NCBI RefSeq assembly: GCF_001598555.1
Contig: NZ_BCZE01000023.1
Location: forward strand, 49,240 to 113,239
Direction: 5' to 3'
Length of the DNA stretch: 64,000 bases
DNA from: Novosphingobium rosa NBRC 15208
GTDB lineage: Bacteria; Pseudomonadota; Alphaproteobacteria; Sphingomonadales; Sphingomonadaceae
The translations under genes were made by a program, and so were the position numbers. The notes below the pieces were generated by a model. It was not told the origin of the DNA and ran no database searches. It worked only from the letters and a program-made list of their open reading frames with translations. Every line of letters starts with the position of its first letter. The stretch's first letter is position 1. Below are positions 52,779 to 61,522 of the stretch, piece after piece.

Positions 52779-54319
52779 GCAACACCGATTTCCATGCGCT
52801 GCTCACCAGCGGCGGCGACGATCGTCTGGCGCTCCATCCGGTCAGCGGGCTCAACCCCTATGGCCATGGGCCGGCGCCGCGACCAGACGATCTCGCCATG
52901 GGCTCCTCCACCGCCTCGTCCATTTCATCGCATGCCTATCAGAGGCTGGCATCGTCGCATGCGGCTTTGATGGAACGGATCCAGCGTGACGGAGAGCTGG
53001 CGACCTATCGGGCCGAGATCGCCGGGCTGCGCAGCAGGCTGCAGGCCTTGCTGGGTCTGGGGAGCCGGAAGGCGCAGGCCGATATCATGTTTTCCGCCTC
53101 GGGCACCGATCTCCATCTGTTGGCGGCCGTTATGGTGGCAGGTGTGTCAGCCTCTTTGCTGACCATCACGCTGGAAGGCAGTGAAACGGGAAGCGGTGTG
53201 GCCACCGCCTCGGCAGGGCGGCATTTCCGGGACCGGGCATCCGATGGCTCCGCCGTGGCAAAAGACATGCCTCTCGGCGCGGTGCATCAGAACCTGGCGC
53301 TTGCCGTGCGCGATGGTGCGGGAGCCCTCATCGCCAACATGGACATTGAACGGCAGCTTGAAGCCATGATCGGCGCCGCGATCCGGGCCGGACGGGATTG
53401 TCTGCTGGTGATCGGCGATGTGACCAAGACCGGATTGATTGCGCCCGGTCTTGGCGCCGTCTTCCGTCTCAAGGCTCGCTATGGCGACCGGTTATGGATC
53501 ATGGTCGATGCCTGCCAGCTGCGGATATCGCCCGAAACGATCCGGGCCTATCTGGCGCGAGAGATGATGGTCGCCATCACCGGGTCCAAATTTATGGGAG
53601 GGCCGGTTTTCAGTGGCGCCTTGCTGTGTCCGCCCGCTGTTGCGCGGCGGCTGTCGGCCTCGGCTCCGCCCGTCGTGCTTGGCGCCTATGTTGGTCAGGA
53701 CGATGTGCCTGAGGGATGGAGCATGCGGGCCCATGTGCCGCCCCGCGCCAATCCGGGCTTGCTGCTGCGATGGCAGGCGGCCTTGTTTGAATGGGAACAG
53801 CTGCAGGAGTCTGGCTGCGATGAAGCTGCTCATGCCATCCATAGTTTTGCGGCGGCGGTCGAGCGCCGATTGGCGCGGGACAGTGCCTTCGAGCCCCTCG
53901 AAACCCGCCCGCTCGATCGCGGCGCCTTGTATGGTTCGGAGCATCATGGGCGCGAAATCGACACGACGCCCACGATTTTCCCCTTCCTGCTGCTGCGCCG
54001 GGACGCGGCCGGGAGACCGATCGGATATCTGGATCGCGATGAAACACGCCTTGCCTACGAGCATCTGGCTGCCGGAAGCGTGGCTGGCCGAAGCATTCGG
54101 CTGGGTCAGCCAGTGGTCTGCGGAAGCAGGGGTGGGCTGCCTGTCTCGGCGCTGCGCCTGAGCCTGAGCGCCCCGATGATCGTGGAGGCCTGCGGCAAAG
54201 CGGGCGGGTTGAACGCTTTGGTGGATAACGCCATGCTGGCTCTCGATGGCGCCGCGCAGGCTGCCCGGATGGTGAGCGATGCAGCGCCCTTGAGACAATC
54301 TGCGCGACAATCTGCCTGA
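52775..54319 (+). CDS. Fold-type I PLP-dependent enzyme of uncertain class
   Basis: The 514-aa protein shows a fold-type I pattern: MFSASGTDLHLLAAVM (cofactor-phosphate region, about 107-122), LVIGDVTKTGLIAPG, WIMVDACQLRIS with a cofactor-binding Asp near 246, and TGSKFMGGPVFSGALL with candidate Schiff-base Lys272. The order and spacing are closest to class V aminotransferases/cysteine desulfurases, but the protein is longer and has a distinct C-terminal half. I do not recognise a characterised member. It is the last gene of the decarboxylase/ATP-grasp operon, and its stop is one base from the convergent regulator. It may act as an aminotransferase, lyase or PLP-dependent condensing enzyme. 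Confidence 0.65.
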   Translation: MSNTDFHALLTSGGDDRLALHPVSGLNPYGHGPAPRPDDLAMGSSTASSISSHAYQRLASSHAALMERIQRDGELATYRAEIAGLRSRLQALLGLGSRKAQADIMFSASGTDLHLLAAVMVAGVSASLLTITLEGSETGSGVATASAGRHFRDRASDGSAVAKDMPLGAVHQNLALAVRDGAGALIANMDIERQLEAMIGAAIRAGRDCLLVIGDVTKTGLIAPGLGAVFRLKARYGDRLWIMVDACQLRISPETIRAYLAREMMVAITGSKFMGGPVFSGALLCPPAVARRLSASAPPVVLGAYVGQDDVPEGWSMRAHVPPRANPGLLLRWQAALFEWEQLQESGCDEAAHAIHSFAAAVERRLARDSAFEPLETRPLDRGALYGSEHHGREIDTTPTIFPFLLLRRDAAGRPIGYLDRDETRLAYEHLAAGSVAGRSIRLGQPVVCGSRGGLPVSALRLSLSAPMIVEACGKAGGLNALVDNAMLALDGAAQAARMVSDAAPLRQSARQSA

Positions 54320-54320
54320 T

Positions 54321-55013
54321 CTATGCCCCTTCGGCGTGACCTGCCTCGTCAAGGCAATAGCCCACCCCATGGATCGTGCGGATCAGCGGCCTGACCGGAT
54401 CGGGATCGATCTTGCGGCGCAGGCGGTGGATATGGCGGTCTATGATCGCATCGCCCGGATCAAAATCATAGTCCCACGCCGCTTCGATCAGCATGGAGCG
54501 CGTCACCACCTGCCCGGCGTGCCGCATCAGATAGGCCAGCAGCAGCGCCTCCTTGGGCTGGAGCGTCACCTCGACCGCGCCGCGCCGCGCCAGGCGGCTG
54601 TCCGGCGTGAAGTGAAGGTCGCGCACCATCATCGTCGCGGCGGACGGGCGGTGTTCGATCCGGCGGCCCAGCGCCTCGATCCGGGCCAGCAGTTCGACAA
54701 ACGCATAGGGCTTGGCCAGATAGTCATCGCATCCCGCACGTAGCCCTTCGGCCCGGTCCAGCGCACCGCCTTGGGCGCTGAGCATCAGCACCGGCAGATC
54801 ATGCCCCTGAGCGCGCAGCTGGCGCACCAACGATAGTCCATCCTGCCCGGGCAGGCGGCGGTCGAGGATGACGAGATCGTAGATGCCCTCTCCGGCCAGC
54901 ACCAGCCCGGTGTCGCCATCCTCCGCCCGGTCGACGATATGGCCGCTTTCCTTCAGGCCGCGCAGCAGATAGGCGGCCGAGCGCTCATCATCCTCAACAA
55001 TCAGCAGGCGCAC
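54321..55013 (-). CDS. Orphan OmpR-family response regulator
   Basis: The 230-aa protein has a GTG start at 55013 and begins MRLLIVEDDERSAAYLLRGL. The receiver has E7/D8/D9, Asp51 in LDRRLPGQDG and a KPYAFVELLARI motif. The winged-helix domain ends IRTIHGVGYCLDEAGHAEGA. The KPY variant and LDRRLPG are typical of CusR/CopR/TcrA-like regulators. No kinase gene is adjacent. It converges on the PLP/ATP-grasp operon. A 16-bp palindrome lies 16 bp upstream of its start. The target genes are unknown. Confidence 0.88.
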   Translation of the reverse strand: MRLLIVEDDERSAAYLLRGLKESGHIVDRAEDGDTGLVLAGEGIYDLVILDRRLPGQDGLSLVRQLRAQGHDLPVLMLSAQGGALDRAEGLRAGCDDYLAKPYAFVELLARIEALGRRIEHRPSAATMMVRDLHFTPDSRLARRGAVEVTLQPKEALLLAYLMRHAGQVVTRSMLIEAAWDYDFDPGDAIIDRHIHRLRRKIDPDPVRPLIRTIHGVGYCLDEAGHAEGA

Positions 55014-55028
55014 GGGTTACGCCCATAT

Positions 55029-55044
55029 CCATGAACAATCATGG
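55029..55044. promoter_or_regulatory. Palindrome CCATGA-ACAA-TCATGG upstream of orphan regulator
   Basis: Perfect 6-bp arms surround a four-base centre, 16 bp before the regulator start. The site could be an autoregulatory operator. It does not match the GTT-N10-AAC dyads. Confidence 0.4.
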
Positions 55045-55143
55045 TCGATTTTCCTTTCATCGACGTTCACCTTTCCAGGCCATCAGGCTCGAGCCGAACG
55101 ATCCGATGGAGCAAAACCTGTCTCCCGGGGCGGTTACAACGCC

Positions 55144-56853
55144 TCATAAGCCCCCTAAAGTGCGGCTGCATATCGGTGTGGTCGCCTCCCTGACCTGAAG
55201 CTCTTGAACCACCGTTTGGCCATGACCCTGCGGCAAATATCGGATCTTGCGTTGCGCGCCGTGATCTTCGACCAACAGAACATACGGAATGAGGGCATTA
55301 TCCGGCTCGCCCTCGATGTGGGCAAGAATTTTCATGCCATCGCGCAGGCCAGCGGCATAGGCGGGCAGCGATGGATCGACGCCTCGGGCGAGATTGCCGG
55401 AGGCCGCCGTGGCCTCGGTATCGAAACCACGGGAGAAGGATGGGCGTTGCGCGGTAACGACCGTGGCGCAGGGCCCGAATGTGTTTGCAGGAAGCAGGAT
55501 TGGCTGCCCCCGGGCCAGAAAGCGCTCCTCGTCCGGGCCAACGTTTAGGCCACGGCGCTGTGCCAGTGAGCGGAACAGCGATGTTGCCGCACCGGGGGCT
55601 GTGCGGGCCAGCCTCATCTGGCTTACCAGGATCGTATCGAGATTGCTGGCTCCCTTGCTCGCCGCCAGCAAGCGCCTGTTCCACATCGCGGCAAGCATGG
55701 CGCCGCGTTGATAAGGCAGTTTCTGCGCCGCATCGCTGTTCCAAAACGTGGCGGCAGCCTGTTTGCCGGGCATGGTTTTGACCGGCGATCCGGCATAGGA
55801 GGCCAGCATCTCGTTCCATTCAGCGGCGAATTGTGCCGGAGAGATGATCCCGGAGCGCACCATCAGGGCGCGGGCGTAGTAATCCGTGAAACCCTCGCTG
55901 AACCAATATTGCTCCGGGCGGGCCGCTCGATCTTGCGACATGCTGCCCAGCAGGGCGGGGTTCCAAGTGTGAAAATACTCATGGGCAAGCAGCCATGCCG
56001 TGCGATCAAGCGGCGTGCGTTCATCGATCCACAGCGCGAAGGCATCGCCGCGCCCGGTTCCACTGAAGCCGGTGAGGGTTGGCGTGCTGGTGATGGGCGC
56101 TGTGGTCACCAGAAATGGCGCGCGACGGTCAGCTTTCCAGAAGCTACGCTCGACATCGATGACACGGCGGGTCAGGTTGTTCATCTGCTCCGGGGTGAAA
56201 GCGTAGCTGCCGACACTGGCGACCCTGACACCCGATCCGTCGGTTGCGGGGAAGACGCGCAGGTCCTGGCCACCGATCACGATGCTCTCCAGCACATCCG
56301 CAACCGTGCCGGGGCGCAGCGCTTTGCGCGCTTGCCCTGCCAGATGCTCCAGATCCGAGGCAAAGCCCACGCCCGGCGTGTTCACCCAGTCGAAGGTCGC
56401 GGGCGCATTCTCACGATGGGCGGGATAGGCGAAAAGCGCATTCCCGGCGGCATAGAACCAACGTGGCCGGATGACTGGCCGGGGCTGCTCGCTGTCTTCG
56501 ACACGGGGATCATGGTCATAGCCAGAGACGATCCGATAGGTTGCGGTCAATTTTGCGCCTGGAGCCGCCTTGATATGCCAATGGCCGTTGCCAGCGACCT
56601 CGACCGCACTGGCGCCAGCGACTTTGAAATCCCGCGCCCATTGCCAAAGCTTGTTTTCGCCCGCCCAGCCTTCGTCCCAGCCCATGTCGGTTGTTCCAGA
56701 GGGTTCGGCCTGAAACTGCACTGACACACGCAAAGCGGCCACCGTATCGCCCGACATTTCAGGGGCGAGCGTATAGTGCAAGGGTTCGGGATGAACCTTG
56801 GGGGAGGCAGCGCCAGGCACCAAGAGGGTAAATCCGAGGATGACGGCGCGCAT
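55144..56853 (-). CDS. M61-family metallopeptidase (glycyl aminopeptidase type) with PDZ domain
   Basis: I start at 56853 (MRAVILGFTLLVPGAAS, a signal peptide). An ATG ten codons earlier is possible. The N-terminal beta-domain covers about residues 20-180. The gluzincin catalytic core has the HEYFHTW zinc motif near residue 290 with GFTDYYARAL about 45 residues later, supplying the third ligand region. The last 120 residues contain a PDZ-like domain with ARGVDPSLPAYAAGLRDGMK. This is the M61 architecture, and the enzyme probably acts on peptides in the periplasm. Its position next to the orphan regulator is not clearly functional. I see no operon partner. Confidence 0.9.
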   Translation of the reverse strand: MRAVILGFTLLVPGAASPKVHPEPLHYTLAPEMSGDTVAALRVSVQFQAEPSGTTDMGWDEGWAGENKLWQWARDFKVAGASAVEVAGNGHWHIKAAPGAKLTATYRIVSGYDHDPRVEDSEQPRPVIRPRWFYAAGNALFAYPAHRENAPATFDWVNTPGVGFASDLEHLAGQARKALRPGTVADVLESIVIGGQDLRVFPATDGSGVRVASVGSYAFTPEQMNNLTRRVIDVERSFWKADRRAPFLVTTAPITSTPTLTGFSGTGRGDAFALWIDERTPLDRTAWLLAHEYFHTWNPALLGSMSQDRAARPEQYWFSEGFTDYYARALMVRSGIISPAQFAAEWNEMLASYAGSPVKTMPGKQAAATFWNSDAAQKLPYQRGAMLAAMWNRRLLAASKGASNLDTILVSQMRLARTAPGAATSLFRSLAQRRGLNVGPDEERFLARGQPILLPANTFGPCATVVTAQRPSFSRGFDTEATAASGNLARGVDPSLPAYAAGLRDGMKILAHIEGEPDNALIPYVLLVEDHGAQRKIRYLPQGHGQTVVQELQVREATTPICSRTLGGL

Positions 56854-57047
56854 GGGGCCACTGTAGTGATGTTGCAGCGTCATTCAATCTGTTGAGCAGA
56901 TCGAACCCTCCTTGGTCCGCTATAGGCACGCCTATAAAAGACCACCGTCCGCCTATCAGAACGATACATAGGATGGGCTCCGATATGCTAACCGCTGGTG
57001 AAGCCGCTCGGGCGTCACAAGATACCTGACCGCTGCCCATCATTGAG

Positions 57048-57494
57048 ATGAACATGGAAATCAGACCAGCTCGGCCCAACGAATACGAGACCATCGCTGC
57101 CATTTGGCATGAAAGCGCCAGCGCGATGGATGGAGGCGCCCCCGCCCTTGATGACCCAAGCACTTTGCCTGACCGGATTCTCAGGAGCATCGAAAGTGGC
57201 TGGTGCTTGAACGTCGCCGTGGTGGACGGCCATATCGTCGGGCTACTCGCGACTTTCCCTGAGCGACGCATTCTTGATCAGCTTTTCGTTGCGCCAGACG
57301 CGCAACGCCAGGGCGTTGGTGCTGCGCTGCTCGATGAAGCCAAGCGGCAGCTTGCGACGGGCTTCACGCTGCGCACACCCCTGACCAATGCAGCCGGGCA
57401 CCGCTTCTATCAGCGCCATGGTCTTCGAGTTTTAGAGGATGCAGCGCACCCGATTACAGGAGCGCCTGTCCGCTGCTTCGGATGGGCACGATAG
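57048..57494 (+). CDS. GNAT-family N-acetyltransferase
   Basis: The 148-aa protein follows the GNAT fold: EIRPARPNEYETIAAIWHES at the N-terminus, NVAVVDGHIVGLLA for strands 2-4, QLFVAPDAQRQGVGAALL with the acetyl-CoA pyrophosphate-binding loop (about 80-97), and FYQRHGLRV for the last helix-strand. It acetylates an unidentified amine. It is flanked by about 190 bp upstream and 200 bp downstream of sequence without genes, so it is a single-gene unit. The 57495-57698 gap before the leftward hydrolase contains nothing I can support. Confidence 0.88.
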   Translation: MNMEIRPARPNEYETIAAIWHESASAMDGGAPALDDPSTLPDRILRSIESGWCLNVAVVDGHIVGLLATFPERRILDQLFVAPDAQRQGVGAALLDEAKRQLATGFTLRTPLTNAAGHRFYQRHGLRVLEDAAHPITGAPVRCFGWAR

Positions 57495-57698
57495 CCGCTA
57501 TAGGCCCAAATGGATGTCAGCAAAGGGCGCGGCGCTCTGGAAATAGCTGCCGTTCCAATACTCGGTCATCCGCGCCCCCGAAGTTTACATTTGGAAACTG
57601 TCCGTGGTGCATCGACGACGCTCGAGGCCACGTCCCAGTGGCGCCACGCCAAATTTGTGCCAGGTGTTTTGAGGACGAATAGTTGCCGAACCGGATCA

Positions 57699-58583
57699 TC
57701 ACGCAAAGCTCCATGAAAAACCGTTCCCGTGCCTGTTGACCTTGCCTGCCGAGGAGGCGGGGAAATGGGCGCTGAACAGCATGGCCCCCTCGTCAGCGGC
57801 GACATCCAGGGCCCAGCTGCGCGATCTCAGGGTCATCTCGCGCTCGGCATCGAAGATTGAAAGCAGATCGGGCGCCAGCACCTGGACGGGATGGTGAAAG
57901 ACATCGCCCGAAAACAGCGCCTTGGCACTACCGCTTTCCAGCATGATCGAGGCGTGATCGGCCGAATGCCCCGGCGTGGCATGGAACGAGAAGCCGGGAA
58001 TGACCTCGCGCCCATAGACCTCGATCATGTCGGCCATACCTGCCTCGACGATTGGCGTCACACTGTCCTGCTGGGTCTGGAAACTGGTGCGGTGCCGGTT
58101 GCCGACATTGGCCGGATCGCGGAAGAACGCATATTCCCTGGCCGAGAACACATGACGGGCATTCGGAAATGTCGGGCGCCACTGCCCATCAATGAGGCGT
58201 GTGTTCCAGCCCACGTGATCGACATGCAGATGGGTATGCAGCACACAATCGACCGCCTCGGGCGTGACGCCCAGCGCGGCCAGTCGCGCCAGATAGGGCG
58301 TGGTCAGCCGGTCGAAATAGGGGGCGAAGGGGCGCGGCTTGTCATTGCCCACGCCGGTGTCGATCAGGATGATCCGCCCGTCGAGCCAGACCACCCAACT
58401 GTGAATGCTCAGCACCATGCGCCGCCCGTCGCCCGATAATGTCTCGGGCAGGCTGGCGAGCAGCGCCTCATGCGCGGCGCTCCAGTCCGGCATGAGGTCG
58501 GTGGGCCGGAATGTGTCGATCTGGCAGTCGACGACGCGCGCCACTCTTGCCTTGCCGACGGTGTACACTGGATCTGTGGGCAT
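57699..58583 (-). CDS. MBL-fold metallo-hydrolase
   Basis: The 294-aa enzyme starts at ATG 58583 behind AAGGGA. It carries the metallo-beta-lactamase motif HTHLHVDHVGWN (about 113-124), PGHSADHASIML with the second-site His, FSGDVFHHP with the bridging Asp, and a late SAHFP that supplies the last ligand. The D-T-G strand (IILIDTGVGND) precedes the motif. The order fits the lactonase-like/AidC or AttM group of alpha/beta-lactamase-fold enzymes, but quorum-quenching activity cannot be asserted. It is divergent from a LysR gene (89-bp gap), a typical regulator-enzyme pair. Confidence 0.88.
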   Translation of the reverse strand: MPTDPVYTVGKARVARVVDCQIDTFRPTDLMPDWSAAHEALLASLPETLSGDGRRMVLSIHSWVVWLDGRIILIDTGVGNDKPRPFAPYFDRLTTPYLARLAALGVTPEAVDCVLHTHLHVDHVGWNTRLIDGQWRPTFPNARHVFSAREYAFFRDPANVGNRHRTSFQTQQDSVTPIVEAGMADMIEVYGREVIPGFSFHATPGHSADHASIMLESGSAKALFSGDVFHHPVQVLAPDLLSIFDAEREMTLRSRSWALDVAADEGAMLFSAHFPASSAGKVNRHGNGFSWSFA

Positions 58584-58672
58584 GGATCATTCCCTTCATG
58601 CCGGGATATGTCGCTTTCATTGGTCAATTGGAATATCATCCTCCTTCACATATTGCTGACCATGAGTTGTGA

Positions 58673-59590
58673 ATGAACGCCGGCGAGATCCTCGAACTGA
58701 ACACTTTTCTGGCCGTGGCGCGCGAGGGGCGGTTCGCTGCGGCGGCGGTTCGCCTGGGGGTCACGCCCTCTGCCGTCAGCCAGTCGATCCGTCGTCTGGA
58801 AAGCCGGCTCGGCCTGCGCCTGTTCACCCGCACCACGCGCAGCGTCGCGTTGACCCGGGATGGAGAGGCCTTGCTGCTCGAAGCCGGGCCAGCGCTCGAC
58901 AGGCTGGCCGGGGCACAGCGGGCCCTGATCGAGGGGCGGCGCGATGCGGCCGGGCGGGCACGGATCAGCGTTCCCGCCGTGGCGATGGAATTGCTGATCG
59001 CGCCGGTTCTCGCCGATTTCCGCCTCGCCTATCCGGCTTTTCAGCTCGACATCATCGTCGAAGACCGGCTGACCGATCCGGTGGCCCAGCAGTATGATGC
59101 GGTCATCCGGCGTGGCGATCTGCTGGAGCAGGATATGATTGCCCGCCGCCTCTCCGCCGACGATCGCCTGATCATGGTCGCTTCCACCGCTTGGCTCGAC
59201 GCCCGAGCCTTGCCGCGGCATCCCCGCGACCTTGCCGCGGACCGGATCGTGATCCGCAGGCCGCGCTCCGGGGCGATCCTGCCCTGGTCGCTGTCGCGCA
59301 GCGACGAGGCCGTGACCATGCGGGGCGCTTCGAGCCTGGTCGTGGAGAACGCTCCTGCGGCGCGCGACTATGCCCTGTCGGGCCTGGGCGTGGCGCTGCT
59401 GGCGCGCGCGTTCGTGGAGGAGATGTTGGCCGATGGCAGGCTGCACCTCATCCTGCCGGAATGGAACGCACCACTTTCAGGATTTTACCTGATGTATATC
59501 CATCGGGGGCATCTGGCTCCGCCCGTTGGCGATCTGATGCAGCGCATCATGCATCATTCAGCGCTGAGGCCTCGGCAGAACACCGATTAA
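58673..59590 (+). CDS. LysR-family transcriptional regulator
   Basis: The 305-aa protein has the LysR helix-turn-helix (ELNTFLAVAREGRFAAAAVR, then LGVTPSAVSQSIRRLESRLG at about 28-47) and a LysR substrate-binding domain with GRARISVPAVAMELLIAPVL. The LFTRTTRSVALT segment marks the large group resembling DmlR/AaeR-like regulators. It is divergent from the MBL hydrolase gene, so it probably controls that gene. The effector is unknown. Confidence 0.92.
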   Translation: MNAGEILELNTFLAVAREGRFAAAAVRLGVTPSAVSQSIRRLESRLGLRLFTRTTRSVALTRDGEALLLEAGPALDRLAGAQRALIEGRRDAAGRARISVPAVAMELLIAPVLADFRLAYPAFQLDIIVEDRLTDPVAQQYDAVIRRGDLLEQDMIARRLSADDRLIMVASTAWLDARALPRHPRDLAADRIVIRRPRSGAILPWSLSRSDEAVTMRGASSLVVENAPAARDYALSGLGVALLARAFVEEMLADGRLHLILPEWNAPLSGFYLMYIHRGHLAPPVGDLMQRIMHHSALRPRQNTD

Positions 59591-60023
59591 CACTGCCCAT
59601 TCCTGCCGGAACGCAACGCTTTTCCAGCGTCCGCTCCCGTGAATTTGTGTCCGGATAATGTACGGAGGCCCAGACGCGCAACATCGGCCGCGGAATTGTT
59701 AGAAAGAGTCGGGTGCTGCTCACGCGTGCTAGCCAATCCGAATGTCGGCTGTCCGGCTTCTGAAGTTGTAAGCCGTCTTTCGGGTTAATCCGCCAAAGGA
59801 GAAAGCGATTAAGCGGCTCCATGAATGACCGGTTTCGGCGCAACCGGACGTTCCGGGTCGCGGCACCGATTGACGGCCTTCGTGGCAGAGATGAACGACT
59901 GGCAATTTTCAATAAGCTCAACAGACCGTTCTTAGGGCAGGTTTGGCATCATGCCCGGAAGTTCGGGGCGCCCTGGACGGCTGCTGGCGAAGCCAGGATG
60001 GGACATGATTTCCGTTGGCTGCC
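59591..60023. other. 433-bp region without a recognisable gene
   Basis: This gap separates the LysR gene from the leftward GntR-containing operon. Open frames here are short, overlap in several phases and have no family resemblance. I see no hairpin of note and no RNA gene. It may be remnant sequence of a lost gene. Confidence 0.5.
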
Positions 60024-60731
60024 TCAGCCCCGTGCTGCGACGCTCAGATGCTCAGCCAAAGATTGCCTCAATCCCTCGATATCATAGGATTGCAGCATGC
60101 CGAGCAAGGTCACATGCTCGCGGTGGATCTTGGCGAGATGGGCCTGGTTCAGCTCCACCATCATCCCGACACGGTCATAGCGTGAGCGCAGCGACTTATA
60201 CATTTCGATGATCACGTCATTGCCGCACATCTCGACGATCGAGCAATGCAGATGCCAGTCGAGGCCGATAAAGGCCAGCTGCCCGTCCGGCGTATCGACA
60301 TCGCGCGCGTTGCGCATCTTTTCCACCGTGGCGGCGATCTCGGACGAGATGGGAATGCGCTCGCGGCAGACCAGTTCGATCACGCTGCCCTCGATCATCA
60401 GCCGGGCCTGATACATGCCTGCCAGTTCCTGCACATTGACCTGCCGCACCAGCGCACCTTTACGCGGCACAAGGTCGATGTACTGGTCGCCATGCAACCG
60501 GCTGAAGGCCTCGCGCACGGGGGTGCGCGATACACCGACCCGTCCGGAAATCTCTTCCTCCTCAATGAAGGTGCCGCCGGGATACTCGCCGACCAGAATG
60601 GCGCGTCGCACGAAATCATAGACGCGGTCGCGCGTGGGCCGGGCGGAGGCCTGATCGGTTTCGGCCTTGCGCGGCTTGCGTGCGGGCAGTCCCTCGGTGG
60701 TCAGGGCGTCGGGCATCAACGGCTGAGTCAT
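60024..60731 (-). CDS. GntR-family transcriptional regulator, FCD subgroup
   Basis: The protein is 235 aa from ATG 60731. A GTG at 60746 overlapping the upstream stop is possible. It has a GntR winged helix (RVYDFVRRAILVGEYPGG and EISGRVGVSRTPVREAFSRL, about 40-78) and an all-helical FCD ligand domain with DWHLHCSIVEMCGN containing metal-binding-type His residues. The protein is the last gene of the leftward operon 64000-60024 and most likely represses it until the substrate or an intermediate is bound. No operator could be identified because the operon promoter lies outside the window. Confidence 0.9.
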   Translation of the reverse strand: MTQPLMPDALTTEGLPARKPRKAETDQASARPTRDRVYDFVRRAILVGEYPGGTFIEEEEISGRVGVSRTPVREAFSRLHGDQYIDLVPRKGALVRQVNVQELAGMYQARLMIEGSVIELVCRERIPISSEIAATVEKMRNARDVDTPDGQLAFIGLDWHLHCSIVEMCGNDVIIEMYKSLRSRYDRVGMMVELNQAHLAKIHREHVTLLGMLQSYDIEGLRQSLAEHLSVAARG

Positions 60732-60742
60732 CCTCGTCAAAA

Positions 60743-61519
60743 TCACACAAAATTCCCGCGTGCCGCTTCAAGCGCGTCACTCACCGTCCGGGCCCATTGC
60801 AGGGCTCCGGCGGCATCCGCGATCAGATCTTGCCGAATTTCGAATTCGACATAGGCCAGACCGCGCTTTTCGGCATGCACCGGGACAGAATAATCATTCA
60901 GCATGTCAACTTGATAAGGCTGGTTGTCAACGGCTGTCGGCCCCACGCGGGCCTGCAGCACATCCAGAACCTTGCCCGCAAAGCGCCGGTCATCGCCATA
61001 GAGGCAGCCGATTTCCATGGTTCGCACCTGTTCCTTGTAGCGCGGCGTGCAGCTGTGCATCGCCACCAGGATCGGCGCGGGCCCCTGCCAGCGGTCGAGC
61101 AGATCGGCGATGCAGGCGTGATAGGGCGCGTGGATTTCCTGCTGGCGGATCAGGCGATCCGTTTCGGACAGGTCGTGATTGCCGGGCACCTGCGTGTATT
61201 CGGAGATCTGCGGGATGGAATCATGGGCATGCAGCTGGCGGTTGCAGTCGATCACCAGCCGCGAATAGCGCTGATAGACCAGCGGCGCCTCCAGCATCGC
61301 GCTGACATGCTTCGACACCGCCAGAGCGCCGATGTCCCAGGCGATATGGCGCTGCAGATCGGCTTCGTCGAGGCCCAGCCAGCCCAGACGGCGCGGAATG
61401 GCGCGCCCGGCATGGTCGGCGATCAGCAGGAAGGGGCCGCTGGGCGCGCCCTGCGCCGGAGTGCGTAAGGTGCCGACCGGCGCGGCTTCGTCGGGGAAGA
61501 GCAGGGGGGTGTTGCTCAT
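60743..61519 (-). CDS. N-formylglutamate amidohydrolase-family protein
   Basis: The 258-aa protein contains the family blocks FLLIADHAGRAIPRRLG (about 31-47), HIAWDIGALAVSK, YSRLVIDCNR and LVAMHSCTPRYK with candidate zinc/catalytic residues. Characterised members remove formate from N-formylglutamate in histidine degradation, but relatives act on other N-acyl amino acids. No histidine-utilisation gene is nearby. The gene lies three bases after the glutamine-synthetase-like gene, so a step acting on a gamma-glutamyl or N-acyl compound in the same pathway is likely. Confidence 0.82.
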   Translation of the reverse strand: MSNTPLLFPDEAAPVGTLRTPAQGAPSGPFLLIADHAGRAIPRRLGWLGLDEADLQRHIAWDIGALAVSKHVSAMLEAPLVYQRYSRLVIDCNRQLHAHDSIPQISEYTQVPGNHDLSETDRLIRQQEIHAPYHACIADLLDRWQGPAPILVAMHSCTPRYKEQVRTMEIGCLYGDDRRFAGKVLDVLQARVGPTAVDNQPYQVDMLNDYSVPVHAEKRGLAYVEFEIRQDLIADAAGALQWARTVSDALEAARGNFV

Positions 61520-61522
61520 GGC

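Noticed and set aside
59547..60087. Short open frames between the LysR and GntR genes
   Set aside because: They overlap in opposite directions, with no ribosome site or family features.
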